Shown: positions 43,598 to 52,534 of the stretch, piece after piece
How the letters are laid out: each line of letters opens with the position of its first letter
Numbering within the stretch: the stretch's first letter is position 1
Assembly: GCA_002395135.1 (NCBI GenBank)
Contig: DGWC01000076.1
Coordinates: 1-64,000 of the forward strand
Length of the DNA: 64,000 nt
Reading direction: 5' to 3'
Source of the DNA: Prevotella sp. UBA4268
Lineage (GTDB): Bacteria > Bacteroidota > Bacteroidia > Bacteroidales > Bacteroidaceae
Notes under the pieces: generated by a model
Database searches by the model: none
Seen by the model: the letters and a program-made list of their open reading frames with translations, nothing else
What the model was told of the DNA's origin: nothing
Position numbers and translations under genes: made by a program

Positions 43598-44224
43598 ATG
43601 AACATTGAGAAATACGACGAGGACGTGGCCAAGGAGTCGCGTGCCAAAGAAAAGAAGGAAAAACGCGGCAACCGCAAGTGGTGGATACTAACCATCATCA
43701 TCGGTTTGCTGATTCTTTTTGCCGTTACATGTCCCGGCAAATACGACCATAAGGAGGCTATCAACTCCGAAGTGAGTTCTGCCGTGACCAGTTCGCTCAC
43801 AGGAAAGGTGGGCAGTTGGGCCGTTTTGGGCAACATCGTGGTATCCAAACTGGTGGATATCACACTCGACAGTAATATCAGCGTGGACAATTATCTGGTG
43901 TTCAGCCTTGCCAAAGCGGAACTGAACGGCGAGAACCACGTACTGTCAGTAGGGTTGCTGAACCATGTCTGGGTGCTTTTCGACAAGAAAGACCTGCAAG
44001 GACTGGTTGACCAACAGACCAACAAACTGTGGGATGGCATCGTTGGTGCCGTGCCGGGAGCCAGCAGTCTCGTATCCGATTCCACCACTATTGAGGACAA
44101 TGTGAAGGGTATCATCAACCAGACCATAGACGATGTATCCTCGAAAGTGAAAGAAAAGATTGAAGACGAGGTGAATAAGGCGTTAGACAATCTGGTGAAA
44201 GGAATTTTCGGAAACAACGAATAG
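43598..44224 (+). CDS. Membrane-anchored DUF4359-like protein
   Basis: A 208-residue protein. A basic N-terminal tail (KEKKEKRGNRKWW) precedes one membrane helix (ILTIIIGLLILFAVTC), and the soluble part contains CPGKYDHKEAINSEVSSAV and NYLVFSLAKAELNGENHVLSVGLLNHVWVLF, equivalent to the segments of the protein at 39442. A C-terminal coiled coil follows (IDDVSSKVKEKIEDEVNKALDN region). ATG 43598 is taken from the promoter position; the frame is open further upstream. It lies 18 nt before the P-type ATPase gene, which suggests co-transcription. Confidence 0.8.
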   Translation: MNIEKYDEDVAKESRAKEKKEKRGNRKWWILTIIIGLLILFAVTCPGKYDHKEAINSEVSSAVTSSLTGKVGSWAVLGNIVVSKLVDITLDSNISVDNYLVFSLAKAELNGENHVLSVGLLNHVWVLFDKKDLQGLVDQQTNKLWDGIVGAVPGASSLVSDSTTIEDNVKGIINQTIDDVSSKVKEKIEDEVNKALDNLVKGIFGNNE

Positions 44225-44242
44225 TTTTTCGAAACAACCGTC

Positions 44243-46129
44243 ATGGAAAAGAAAACCATAGCCGTGATTGGCATGGCATGTGCTGGTTGTGCCGCCAATG
44301 TGGAAAGGCGGCTCAGCGAAATGAAAGGTATCAGCCATGCCGCAGTGAATTTTGCCGCTCGCACTGCACTTGTGGAGTTTGATCCAGAGGAGATTTCTCC
44401 CCAGGAAATGAAAGAAAGCATCCAGAAAATAGGATTCGACCTGGTGGTTGATGAGGAGCAGAATGTCACTGAAATAGAGAAACGCAATTACCGTCTGCTA
44501 TGCAGGCGGGTCATCCTGTCATGGATATTTGCCATTTTAGTGATGGCTATTTCCATGAAATGGATGAATGTGGACTATGCCAATCAGGTGATGTTCCTGC
44601 TGGCTGCAGCCAATCTGGTGTATTGCGGAAAGTCTTTTTTCACCAACGCATGGAAGCAGTTGCAACACGGAATGACCAACATGGACACGCTGGTGGCCAT
44701 GTCAACGGGTATTTCTTTTCTTTTTTCAGCATACAACACCTTTCTCGGAGAGCAGACATGGGGCAGCCGAGGCATCGAATGGAACACATACTACGATGCG
44801 TCGGTGATGATCATCACATTTGTGCTGACAGGAAAACTGATGGAAGAACGCGCTAAAAGCAGCACGGCATCTGCCATCCGTTCTCTGATGGGACTGGCCC
44901 CGAAGACAGCCAGACTGGCTTCTGGTGAAGAAGTACCTATCGCCACGCTACAAAAAGGCGACATAATCGAGGTGAGAACCGGCGAGAAAATTCCCGTAGA
45001 CGGAACTGTGATGAGCGGGAATCAGGCTGCCGTAGACGAAAGCATGATTACCGGCGAGCCTGTTCCTGCCAACAAGGATAAGGGCGAGAAGGTTTTTGCT
45101 GGAACCATTGTGAGACAAGGGTCGCTGATATTCAAGGCTGAGCAGGTGGGAAAAGACACCATACTCGCCAATATCATCCGAATGGTACAGGAAGCACAGG
45201 GCAGTAAGGCTCCCGTTCAACGGGTCGTAGACAGGATTGCCATGATTTTTGTACCGGCAGTGCTATGCATTTCCATCGCCACCTTTATTATATGGTGGAT
45301 TGCTGGAGGCAATTCGGCATTGCCGCATGCAGTTTTGAGTGCTGTCAGTGTATTGGTCATAGCCTGTCCATGTGCCATGGGATTAGCCACACCCACTGCT
45401 TTAATGGTTGGTATTGGCAAGGCAGCCCAACAAAACATACTGATCAAAGATGCCACAGCACTGGAAAACATCCGCAATACCGACACGCTGGTGATTGACA
45501 AAACGGGTACGCTCACCATACCCAATCTGGATTTAGGAAGCGCGGCTGCACAAAACATCGAACTGGAACAACGTGAACAACTCAAACCTCATGCTCGTGA
45601 GGCCATGACATCGCTCCGCCAGCAAGGCATAGACATATTCATGATGAGCGGCGACAATGAAGAAGCGGCTGCATACTGGGCCGGAAAAGCGGGAATAGAC
45701 CACTACCGGAGCAGAGTGATGCCCCAAGACAAGGAGGATTTGGTGCGCAAACTGCAAGCAGAAGGCAAGCATGTGGCCATGGTTGGCGACGGCATCAACG
45801 ACACGCAGGCATTGGCAGCAGCCGATGTGAGCATTGCCATGGGGAAAGGAACAGACATTGCCATGGACGTGGCACAGGTAACGCTGATGAGTACCGACCT
45901 TCGCAAGATAGGCAATGCCATCTCTTTGTCGAAAAAAACGGTGAACATGATTCATCAAAACTTATTCTGGGCCTTCATTTACAATATCATCTGCATACCC
46001 ATCGCCGCAGGACTGCCCACTCTTTTTGGTGCCACGTGGCAGATTACACCCATGTGGGCGAGTGCCCTGATGGCTTTTTCCAGCGTAAGCGTGGTATTGA
46101 ACAGTCTGCGCCTAAAACTTGAGAAATAG
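44243..46129 (+). CDS. P1B-type heavy-metal ATPase lacking the nucleotide-binding domain
   Basis: A copper-type P1B ATPase by motifs: one HMA domain with GMACAGCAANVERR (residues 5-18), TGEPVPA, the metal-site CPCAMGLATPTA in TM6, the phosphorylation loop DKTGTLT (Asp near residue 418) and VGDGINDTQAL near 515. Between DKTGT and MSGDN there are only about 50 residues, against about 150 in ordinary CopA proteins; the entire N domain with its HP dipeptide is absent. The frame is continuous and the total (628) is about 100-110 residues short. It may be inactive as a pump or act with altered ATP binding. Confidence 0.88.
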   Translation: MEKKTIAVIGMACAGCAANVERRLSEMKGISHAAVNFAARTALVEFDPEEISPQEMKESIQKIGFDLVVDEEQNVTEIEKRNYRLLCRRVILSWIFAILVMAISMKWMNVDYANQVMFLLAAANLVYCGKSFFTNAWKQLQHGMTNMDTLVAMSTGISFLFSAYNTFLGEQTWGSRGIEWNTYYDASVMIITFVLTGKLMEERAKSSTASAIRSLMGLAPKTARLASGEEVPIATLQKGDIIEVRTGEKIPVDGTVMSGNQAAVDESMITGEPVPANKDKGEKVFAGTIVRQGSLIFKAEQVGKDTILANIIRMVQEAQGSKAPVQRVVDRIAMIFVPAVLCISIATFIIWWIAGGNSALPHAVLSAVSVLVIACPCAMGLATPTALMVGIGKAAQQNILIKDATALENIRNTDTLVIDKTGTLTIPNLDLGSAAAQNIELEQREQLKPHAREAMTSLRQQGIDIFMMSGDNEEAAAYWAGKAGIDHYRSRVMPQDKEDLVRKLQAEGKHVAMVGDGINDTQALAAADVSIAMGKGTDIAMDVAQVTLMSTDLRKIGNAISLSKKTVNMIHQNLFWAFIYNIICIPIAAGLPTLFGATWQITPMWASALMAFSSVSVVLNSLRLKLEK

Positions 46130-46189
46130 GAAATATCATTCGTTTTTTCGCTTTTGCCCAATCCGCAATGGACGATAAAACGTGAATCA

Positions 46190-46885
46190 TCAGTTTCCGA
46201 AACGTCTCGCTGGAGTCTTCGGAATGTCTGGTATCGTCTGTGGATAAGACATGTCGTAATCCCTTTTTTCCACATTCAACTGAATGCTGAAATTAGGTGA
46301 CACATTGTATTTTACGGCTGCTCCTATTCGGTCGCCTATGTCGTTCACGTCATAAAGCGGAAGCGGCATTCGCGTATTCACCAGAGACTTCTGACCATAG
46401 AGATACGCTTCCCAATGGTTGTTGAACATATAACTGAGCACGGCATTCAAACCTGCATCGCGATAAGTATCATGCGCCCACGACAGATTGTTGAAATAGC
46501 CACCGATAGCGAAGGACAACTTGTGTGAAATGGTGTCGGCATACATCATGGAAATATTCTGAGAAAAGCCCGCTCCATGACGTGCATGCTTGCCGAACTG
46601 CGCAAACGCGCTGGCTCCCAGACTTACATTAAGTCCCTGATGCAGGTTCCATTGATACAAACCGCCCCATGCGTATGGAAACATACCAATATTATATAAC
46701 TTGCCATATTGGGTGAAGGCAGGCAAATGGAGAGAATCGCTGAAAAGAACATCCTCATGAATGCCTGTATAAGCACTCGGTGCATGTGACAGCCTATAGG
46801 CAAGAGTATCTGCCAACTCCTGCCCTTTCACCGTGAAAGACATCCACAACGCGAAGAATATGATGACCATTCTTTTCATACTCAT
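46190..46885 (-). CDS. Exported protein of unknown function
   Basis: A 231-residue protein with an N-terminal signal peptide (KRMVIIFFALWMSFTVKG). ATG 46885 is used; ATG 46879 is two codons on, and an upstream ATG at 46912 is also in frame. The mature part is rich in aromatic residues and alternating hydrophobic strands (KLYNIGMFPYAWGGLYQWNL, KLSFAIGGYFNNLSW), consistent with a small outer-membrane beta-barrel, ending in YNVSPNFSIQLNVEKRDYDM. No family recognised. It converges with the P-type ATPase. Confidence 0.75.
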   Translation of the reverse strand: MSMKRMVIIFFALWMSFTVKGQELADTLAYRLSHAPSAYTGIHEDVLFSDSLHLPAFTQYGKLYNIGMFPYAWGGLYQWNLHQGLNVSLGASAFAQFGKHARHGAGFSQNISMMYADTISHKLSFAIGGYFNNLSWAHDTYRDAGLNAVLSYMFNNHWEAYLYGQKSLVNTRMPLPLYDVNDIGDRIGAAVKYNVSPNFSIQLNVEKRDYDMSYPQTIPDIPKTPARRFGN

Positions 46886-47026
46886 CTTTTTTAACGGTGC
46901 GAATTTACTCATTTTATATTAATCCTTCACCATCCGTAAAGAATATTTCGCATAAAATCACGATTTTTCATGGTTACTAAGACACCGTTCACGCGTTTTT
47001 TCTATAGAACCGCTAATTCTTACCAA

Positions 47027-49111
47027 ATGAGAAAAATCATAACTTGCATTATTTTTGCCTTCATGTCTGCAGGAGTCTTTGCACAGCATTTGCAAGGGCA
47101 TCGCGACTACAACTACTCTTCGCGAGAATGGAAACAGATAGCCAGAAGTTATCCCGATGAGTTCTTCAAGACTCCAGAGGCAAGACGAATAGCACAGAAC
47201 GTGCTCGATTATCAGCGTATAACAGGCGGATGGCCCAAGAATCTGCCCATTCACCGCGAACTGGGACAGGAACGCGATGTGGTATTGGCCGATAAAGGAA
47301 AGCGCAACGACTCTACCACAGACAACGATGCCACCATCACGGAAATGACATATCTGGCACGACTCTACAACGTGCTGGCTTCAGAAAACAATCCTGCCGA
47401 CCGGGCGGACATGAACAAATACAAAGAGGCTTTCTTGAAAGGAGTTCAGTTCATGCTGAGCGGCCAATACAAGAATGGTGGATGGCCGCAGTTCTGGCCT
47501 GACAACCATGGATACCAAATTCACATCACCTACAACGATGATGCCATGGTGCAAACCATGCAGGTGATACGTGACCTGCGCGACGGAAAAGCACCTTTTG
47601 GGAACCTCGTTGATGCCAAAATGCGCAAAAAACTCGCTGCGGCCTTCGATAAAGGCGTGGAATGCATCCTGAACACACAGATTGTGGTAAACGGGAAGCC
47701 CACTGTATGGTGCCAACAGCACGACCGCGAAACGCTGAAGCCTGCTCCTGCCCGCTCGTTTGAACTGGCTTCCTACTGTTCTTCTGAGAGTGCGTCACTC
47801 GTTAAATTACTTATGGAGATCCCAAACCCCAGCAATCGTATCAAAGAAGCAGTAAATGGAGCCATGGAATGGTTTGAATCGCACAAACTGATGGGCATCC
47901 GGCTGGAATCATATCGCGATAAAAACGGTCAAAATGACCGTCGCGTGGTGAACGATTCTAAGGCCGGCCCCATCTGGGCCCGCTATTACGACCTGGAAAA
48001 TGAACAACCGTTCTTCTGCGATCGCGATGGTGTGCCCCAAAAACATCTCAGTGAGATAGGCCATGAGAGACGAAACGGCTATGGATGGTATAGCGACGGC
48101 CCCGCTCGATTGTACAGATTGTACAACAGATGGAAAGCCAAGTACGACAAAAGCGATGCCGGCCATTACGATGCCATCGTGAAAAACGGCGAAAGCATAC
48201 AGGCTGCCATCGAAAAAGCACCAGTCAACGCAGCATCCCCTTATGTAATACTAGTGAAAAAGGGCACATACAACGAAAAAGTGATAATAGACAAGCCCAA
48301 TATCGTACTTCTGGGTGAAGACCGAAACGAAACCAAAATTGTGTTTCCTGAACTTTCGAGCAAGCGGACTATAAAAGAGTACAAAGGAAAGCCTGTTGGC
48401 AATGGCGTGATTGTGCTGCAGGAGGGTGCCAACGACTGCATCATCAGCAACCTCACCGTATATAACAACTACGGAAGCACTATAGAACCCACGACAGCCC
48501 ATCAGATGGCCATCTTCGGAAGGGCCACGCGCACGATTGTCATCAACTGTAATGTATGGGCAGACGGCAACGATGCCCTTTCATTATGGGCAGAAGGCGG
48601 TGAAGGAATGTATTATCATGCCGACCTTTTCCTGCGTTGCCCAGGTGTTGACTTCCTTTGTCCGCGCGGTTGGTGCTATGCCACACGCTGCCGTTTCTAT
48701 GGAGACGGACGCGCACTCATCTGGCACGACGGACGCGGCAACTACGACAAGAAACTGGTGATTACCGATTCTCACTTCGATTCTAAGAGTCCGGTCACGC
48801 TGGGACGCTATCACCATGATTCCCAATTCTTTCTCATCAACTGCACAATGTCCGATAGAATCATCGATCACCCTATCGGTTATGCCTATACCGACCAGGT
48901 GCTTGATCCCTGTCCGTGGGGACAGCGTGTGTATATATATAATGTACACAGGAAGGGAGGCGATTTCAACTGGATGAGAAACAACCTCGATGAGGCAAAA
49001 GGAGCACCGCGACCCGAACAAATAACTCCGAAATGGACATTTGACGGGAAATGGGATCCCGAGGCGCGAATTGATTCCTTGTGGGATGTGCTTGCGTATA
49101 ATCACAAATAG
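47027..49111 (+). CDS. Secreted pectate lyase (PL10) fused to pectinesterase (CE8)
   Basis: A 694-residue two-enzyme protein that would demethylate and cleave pectin. ATG 47027 gives a signal peptide (RKIITCIIFAFMSAGVFAQ). The N-terminal half is a PelA/PL10-type lyase (residues about 30-350: WPKNLPIHRELG, GGWPQFWPDNHGYQIHITYNDDAM, and WARYYDLENEQPFFCDRDG). The C-terminal half (about 365-690) is a beta-helix pectin methylesterase: AIVKNGESIQAAIEKAP, YVILVKKGTYNEKVIIDKPNI, WADGNDALSLWAEGGEG and FLCPRGWCYATRC. The combination is typical of gut and rumen Bacteroidales. Confidence 0.9.
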   Translation: MRKIITCIIFAFMSAGVFAQHLQGHRDYNYSSREWKQIARSYPDEFFKTPEARRIAQNVLDYQRITGGWPKNLPIHRELGQERDVVLADKGKRNDSTTDNDATITEMTYLARLYNVLASENNPADRADMNKYKEAFLKGVQFMLSGQYKNGGWPQFWPDNHGYQIHITYNDDAMVQTMQVIRDLRDGKAPFGNLVDAKMRKKLAAAFDKGVECILNTQIVVNGKPTVWCQQHDRETLKPAPARSFELASYCSSESASLVKLLMEIPNPSNRIKEAVNGAMEWFESHKLMGIRLESYRDKNGQNDRRVVNDSKAGPIWARYYDLENEQPFFCDRDGVPQKHLSEIGHERRNGYGWYSDGPARLYRLYNRWKAKYDKSDAGHYDAIVKNGESIQAAIEKAPVNAASPYVILVKKGTYNEKVIIDKPNIVLLGEDRNETKIVFPELSSKRTIKEYKGKPVGNGVIVLQEGANDCIISNLTVYNNYGSTIEPTTAHQMAIFGRATRTIVINCNVWADGNDALSLWAEGGEGMYYHADLFLRCPGVDFLCPRGWCYATRCRFYGDGRALIWHDGRGNYDKKLVITDSHFDSKSPVTLGRYHHDSQFFLINCTMSDRIIDHPIGYAYTDQVLDPCPWGQRVYIYNVHRKGGDFNWMRNNLDEAKGAPRPEQITPKWTFDGKWDPEARIDSLWDVLAYNHK

Positions 49112-49183
49112 ACAACAATAACGAATAAAAAGAATTTCTTTAAAAAAAGTTGCAAAATGTTTGTTTAGTTCAAAGAAAAGTCT

Positions 49184-49191
49184 TAATTTTG
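49184..49191 (+). promoter_or_regulatory. Promoter of the Phe/Tyr operon
   Basis: TAATTTTG with a TTTG -33 element at 49160-49163, 20 nt apart. Transcription would begin near 49197, about 15 nt before the leader peptide and 200 nt before pheA. Confidence 0.75.
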
Positions 49192-49211
49192 CATCCGAAA
49201 ATTAAAAAACA

Positions 49212-49295
49212 ATGAATATGAATCATCAAAATGCATCTTTCTATTACTTTTATTTTTACTTTGCAGGAAACTGTGAAGCGGGAAGTTGCATGTAA
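49212..49295 (+). CDS. Phe/Tyr-rich leader peptide of the attenuator
   Basis: A 27-residue open frame beginning MNMNHQNAS and running into eight consecutive aromatic codons, FYYFYFYF (49239-49262), then AGNCEAGSCM and TAA. Four Phe and four Tyr codons in a row cannot be chance in a leader before genes for Phe and Tyr synthesis. The ribosome stalling there when either charged tRNA is scarce would leave the antiterminator segment 49275-49283 free. Too short to appear in normal gene calls. Confidence 0.88.
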   Translation: MNMNHQNASFYYFYFYFAGNCEAGSCM

Positions 49296-49366
49296 ACCTC
49301 AATCAAGAATAACATTCAATCAGAATACAACAAAGTCCCGCTTTCAAAGAAAAGACGGGACTTTTT
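49275..49366 (+). terminator. Attenuator: antiterminator segment and intrinsic terminator before pheA
   Basis: The terminator is AAAGTCCCG (49332-49340) pairing with CGGGACTTT (49356-49364), extended inward by CTTT/AAAG, and followed by a T-run. The antiterminator uses GAAGCGGGA (49275-49283), inside the leader peptide frame, which is complementary to TCCCGCTT(T)C at 49336-49345, the left arm of the terminator. The two structures exclude each other. A further hairpin (GCA/TGC and AACT/AGTT, 49263-49290) can hide the antiterminator strand. Confidence 0.85.
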
Positions 49367-49397
49367 AATTACATACATAATATACAAAAGAAAGACA

Positions 49398-50228
49398 GTG
49401 AAAAGAATAGCAATACAAGGATTGGTGGGATCGTTTCATGACATGGCTGCCCGGCAGTATTTCAAAGACGAGCAAGTGCAACTCATTTGTTGCTCCACAT
49501 TCGAACAGGTGTTTGAAAACATCAAGCGAGATCCGACAGCCATCGGAATGATGGCTATCGAGAATACAATCGCCGGCTCGCTGCTTCACAACTATGAACT
49601 GCTGCGCGACTCTGGATATGCTGTCGTCGGTGAATACAAACTGCACATAAGCCATTGCATTTGCTGTCTGCCAGAGGACGACTGGTCTACGATTGTTGAA
49701 GTGCATTCTCATCCCGTAGCCCTCATGCAATGCAGAGGCTTTCTTTCCAATCATCCCGATCTGAAAGCCGTTGAAGCAGAAGATACAGCAGGCTCTGCCA
49801 TATATATATCCAAGAATCAGTGCAAAGGATGGGCCGCCATCTGCAGCAGAGAAGCCGCAGAAATGAACGGGATGCGCATTTTGGAAGACCAAATAGAAGA
49901 CAACAAGCACAATTTCACCAGATTCCTCGTTGTGTGCAATCCCATGAAAGCCGACTTTCTAAGGCCTCTTGAGAAGGCCAACAAGGCAAGTCTTGTATTC
50001 TCACTCCCCCACGAGGAGGGCTCACTCTCGCAGGTTTTAAGCATTCTTTCATTCTATAGAATCAATCTTACCAAGATACAGTCGCTCCCCATCATTGGAC
50101 ATGAATGGGAGTATATGTTCTATGTGGATGTCACTTATGACAGTCTCACACGCTACAGGCAAAGCATCGACGCGATAGCGCCACTGACGAAAGAAATGAA
50201 AATATTGGGAGAATACACCAGTTTCTAA
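49398..50228 (+). CDS. pheA: Prephenate dehydratase
   Basis: Converts prephenate to phenylpyruvate in phenylalanine synthesis. The PDT domain (residues 1-185) opens with IAIQGLVGSFHDMAARQYF, has AIENTIAGSLLHNYELLRDSG and the catalytic Thr-Arg-Phe in NFTRFLVV; the C-terminal ACT domain (residues about 195-276) has SLVFSLPHEEGSLSQVLSILSFYRINLTKIQSLP, where Phe would bind for feedback inhibition. At 276 residues there is no chorismate mutase part; that is fused to the DAHP synthase two genes on. It is the first gene behind the attenuator. Confidence 0.95.
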   Translation: MKRIAIQGLVGSFHDMAARQYFKDEQVQLICCSTFEQVFENIKRDPTAIGMMAIENTIAGSLLHNYELLRDSGYAVVGEYKLHISHCICCLPEDDWSTIVEVHSHPVALMQCRGFLSNHPDLKAVEAEDTAGSAIYISKNQCKGWAAICSREAAEMNGMRILEDQIEDNKHNFTRFLVVCNPMKADFLRPLEKANKASLVFSLPHEEGSLSQVLSILSFYRINLTKIQSLPIIGHEWEYMFYVDVTYDSLTRYRQSIDAIAPLTKEMKILGEYTSF

Positions 50229-50240
50229 CAATCATACGGA

Positions 50241-51416
50241 ATGAATATGAATCAGATACAACCGGCCGACAGACTCGGTCAAGTAAGCGAATATTATTTC
50301 AGCAGAAAACTGAAAGAAGTGGCAAGGCTCAATGCTGAAGGGCACGATATTATCAGTCTGGCCATCGGCAGTCCTGACATGCCGCCGTCGCGCCAAACTG
50401 TCGATAAGTTATGCGAGGTGGCTGCCAACCCTAATGCCCATGGCTATCAGCCTACAATGGGAACCCCGGAACTCCGTGAGGCGATGGCGTTTTTCTACAA
50501 GAGATGGTATCAAGTAGACTTGAATCCGCAGACAGAAATACTGCCGCTCATAGGAAGCAAGGAAGGCATTCTGCATGCAACACTCGCATTCGTCAATCCT
50601 GGCGACAAGGTATTAGTGCCCAATCCCGGATATCCCACTTACACATCGCTGAGCAAAATCCTCGGTGCAGAGATTGTAAACTATGATTTGAGGGAGGACA
50701 ACGAATGGCAGCCCGACTTTGACTCACTGGAAAAGATGGACTTGAGCGGGGTGAAACTGATGTGGACCAACTATCCCAACATGCCCACCGGCGGTAATGC
50801 CCGGATGGAAACCTACAAGAAACTGGTGGATTTCGCACAAAGGCACGGCATCGTTGTGGTGAATGACAATCCGTATTCTTTCATTCTGAACGACAAACCT
50901 TTGTCGCTGCTTCAAGTGGATGGGGCTAAGGAATGCTGCATTGAATTCAACTCCATGAGCAAAAGCCACAACATGCCGGGCTGGCGCGTGGGAATGTGTT
51001 GCAGCAATGCCCAGTTCATCCAGTGGATTCTTAAGATAAAGAGCAATATCGACAGTGGAACTTTCCGCGGAATCCAACTCGCCGCAGCCGAAGCACTGCA
51101 CAACGACGCATCATGGCATGTGGAAGCCAACATCAACACCTACCAGAAAAGGCGCATGATTGCAGAAGAAATCATGAGCACACTCGGGTGCGTGTTCGAC
51201 AAGAAGCAAAGAGGAATGTTCCTTTGGGGCAAGATTCCCGAGAAATACGATGATGCCGAAATGCTGACAGAGCGCGTTCTGCACGAAGCCCGCGTGTTTA
51301 TCACCCCCGGTTTCATCTTCGGAAGCAATGGTGCTCGCTATATACGTATCAGCCTATGCGCCAAAGACGATAAAATGAAAGAGGCTCTCCAGCGCATACA
51401 GGCATTGGAATGGTAG
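50241..51416 (+). CDS. Aspartate/aromatic-type aminotransferase
   Basis: A 391-residue class I/II PLP aminotransferase that probably carries out the final transamination to phenylalanine and tyrosine. Family features are SLAIGSPDMPPS, HGYQPTMGTPELREAM, NPGYPTYTSLSKIL, NYPNMPTGGNA, the PLP lysine in FNSMSKSHNMPGWRVGM near residue 236, and RYIRISLC with the carboxylate-binding Arg. It lies 12 nt after pheA, inside the Phe/Tyr operon, which supports the aromatic role. Confidence 0.92.
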   Translation: MNMNQIQPADRLGQVSEYYFSRKLKEVARLNAEGHDIISLAIGSPDMPPSRQTVDKLCEVAANPNAHGYQPTMGTPELREAMAFFYKRWYQVDLNPQTEILPLIGSKEGILHATLAFVNPGDKVLVPNPGYPTYTSLSKILGAEIVNYDLREDNEWQPDFDSLEKMDLSGVKLMWTNYPNMPTGGNARMETYKKLVDFAQRHGIVVVNDNPYSFILNDKPLSLLQVDGAKECCIEFNSMSKSHNMPGWRVGMCCSNAQFIQWILKIKSNIDSGTFRGIQLAAAEALHNDASWHVEANINTYQKRRMIAEEIMSTLGCVFDKKQRGMFLWGKIPEKYDDAEMLTERVLHEARVFITPGFIFGSNGARYIRISLCAKDDKMKEALQRIQALEW

Positions 51417-51460
51417 CACCAAAAAGGTATTAATAAAGAACATAACAAAAACAAATAAAT

Positions 51461-52525
51461 ATGGAACTCGAATTAGAAAAACTGAATCTACCCAGCGATA
51501 ACGAGCGCCCGTTTGTCATCGCAGGCCCATGTTCTGCTGAAACAGAAGAACAAGTAATGACCACAGCCCGGCAACTCGCCATGAAGGGATGCCATAATTT
51601 CCGTGCCGGCGCATGGAAACCACGCACAAAACCAGGAGGCTTTGAGGGCAATGGAGAGAAAGCACTTCCATGGCTGAAACGAGTAAAAGAAGAAACGGGA
51701 ATGCTGGTGACAACCGAAGTGGCTACTCCCAAGCATGTGGAACTGTGCCTGGAATATGGCATCGACATCCTTTGGATTGGAGCCCGAACCAGCGCAAACC
51801 CGTTTGCCATGCAAGCAATTGCCGACTCGCTGCGAGGTGTAGACATCCCCGTATTCGTGAAAAACCCCGTGAATCCGGATTTGGAACTATGGATTGGTGC
51901 GCTTGAACGAATCAATCAGGCTGGTATCAAGAGATTAGGTGCCATCCACAGAGGATTCTCCAGTGTCGACAAGAAGATATATCGCAACATGCCCATGTGG
52001 CAAATTCCCATCGAATTGCGCCGACGCATACCGAATCTGCCCATCATCTGCGACCCAAGCCATATCGGAGGCCGTCGCGAACTGATTGCCCCACTCTGCC
52101 AGCAGGCCATGGATTTGGGATTCGACGGCCTTATCGTAGAGTGTCACTGCGACCCCGACAATGCGTGGAGCGATGCAAAACAGCAGGTAACACCCGATGT
52201 GCTCGACTATATTCTCAGCCTTCTTATCATCCGTGACGAAAAAGTTTCTACCGAGGGAATCACGCAACTGAGGAAACAGATTGACGAAATAGACAACGAA
52301 ATGATGGAACTCTTGTCTAAGCGCATGCGCGTTTGCAGGGAAATAGGCCAGTACAAGAAAGAGCATAACATGACTGTGCTGCAAGCCCGACGCTATAACG
52401 AGATCCTTGACAAGCGCGGAGCGCAGGGATCTTTATGCGGAATGGATGGGGATTTCGTAAAACGCATCTTCGAAGCCGTCCATGAAGAGAGTGTGCGTCA
52501 ACAGATTGAAATCATCAACAAATAA
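51461..52525 (+). CDS. Bifunctional DAHP synthase / chorismate mutase
   Basis: A 354-residue fusion joining the first step of the shikimate pathway to the branch point to Phe and Tyr. Residues 1-255 are a type I-beta DAHP synthase (KDO8P synthase-like): VIAGPCSAETEEQV, NFRAGAWKPRTKPGGFEG, WIGARTSANPFAM, DPSHIGGRRELI and VECHCDPDNAWSDAKQQ. Residues about 270-350 are an AroQ chorismate mutase: LRKQIDEIDNEMMELLSKRM and IGQYKKEHNMTVLQARRYNEIL. The fusion lets the mutase domain and aromatic products control entry into the pathway. Confidence 0.95.
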   Translation: MELELEKLNLPSDNERPFVIAGPCSAETEEQVMTTARQLAMKGCHNFRAGAWKPRTKPGGFEGNGEKALPWLKRVKEETGMLVTTEVATPKHVELCLEYGIDILWIGARTSANPFAMQAIADSLRGVDIPVFVKNPVNPDLELWIGALERINQAGIKRLGAIHRGFSSVDKKIYRNMPMWQIPIELRRRIPNLPIICDPSHIGGRRELIAPLCQQAMDLGFDGLIVECHCDPDNAWSDAKQQVTPDVLDYILSLLIIRDEKVSTEGITQLRKQIDEIDNEMMELLSKRMRVCREIGQYKKEHNMTVLQARRYNEILDKRGAQGSLCGMDGDFVKRIFEAVHEESVRQQIEIINK

Positions 52526-52534
52526 TCTTACGCT

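Noticed and set aside
45488..45660. Frameshift or assembly error in the P-type ATPase
   Set aside because: The frame is open without stops and the flanking A/P-domain sequence joins smoothly, so an in-frame deletion is the simpler reading; neither neighbouring frame shows N-domain sequence.
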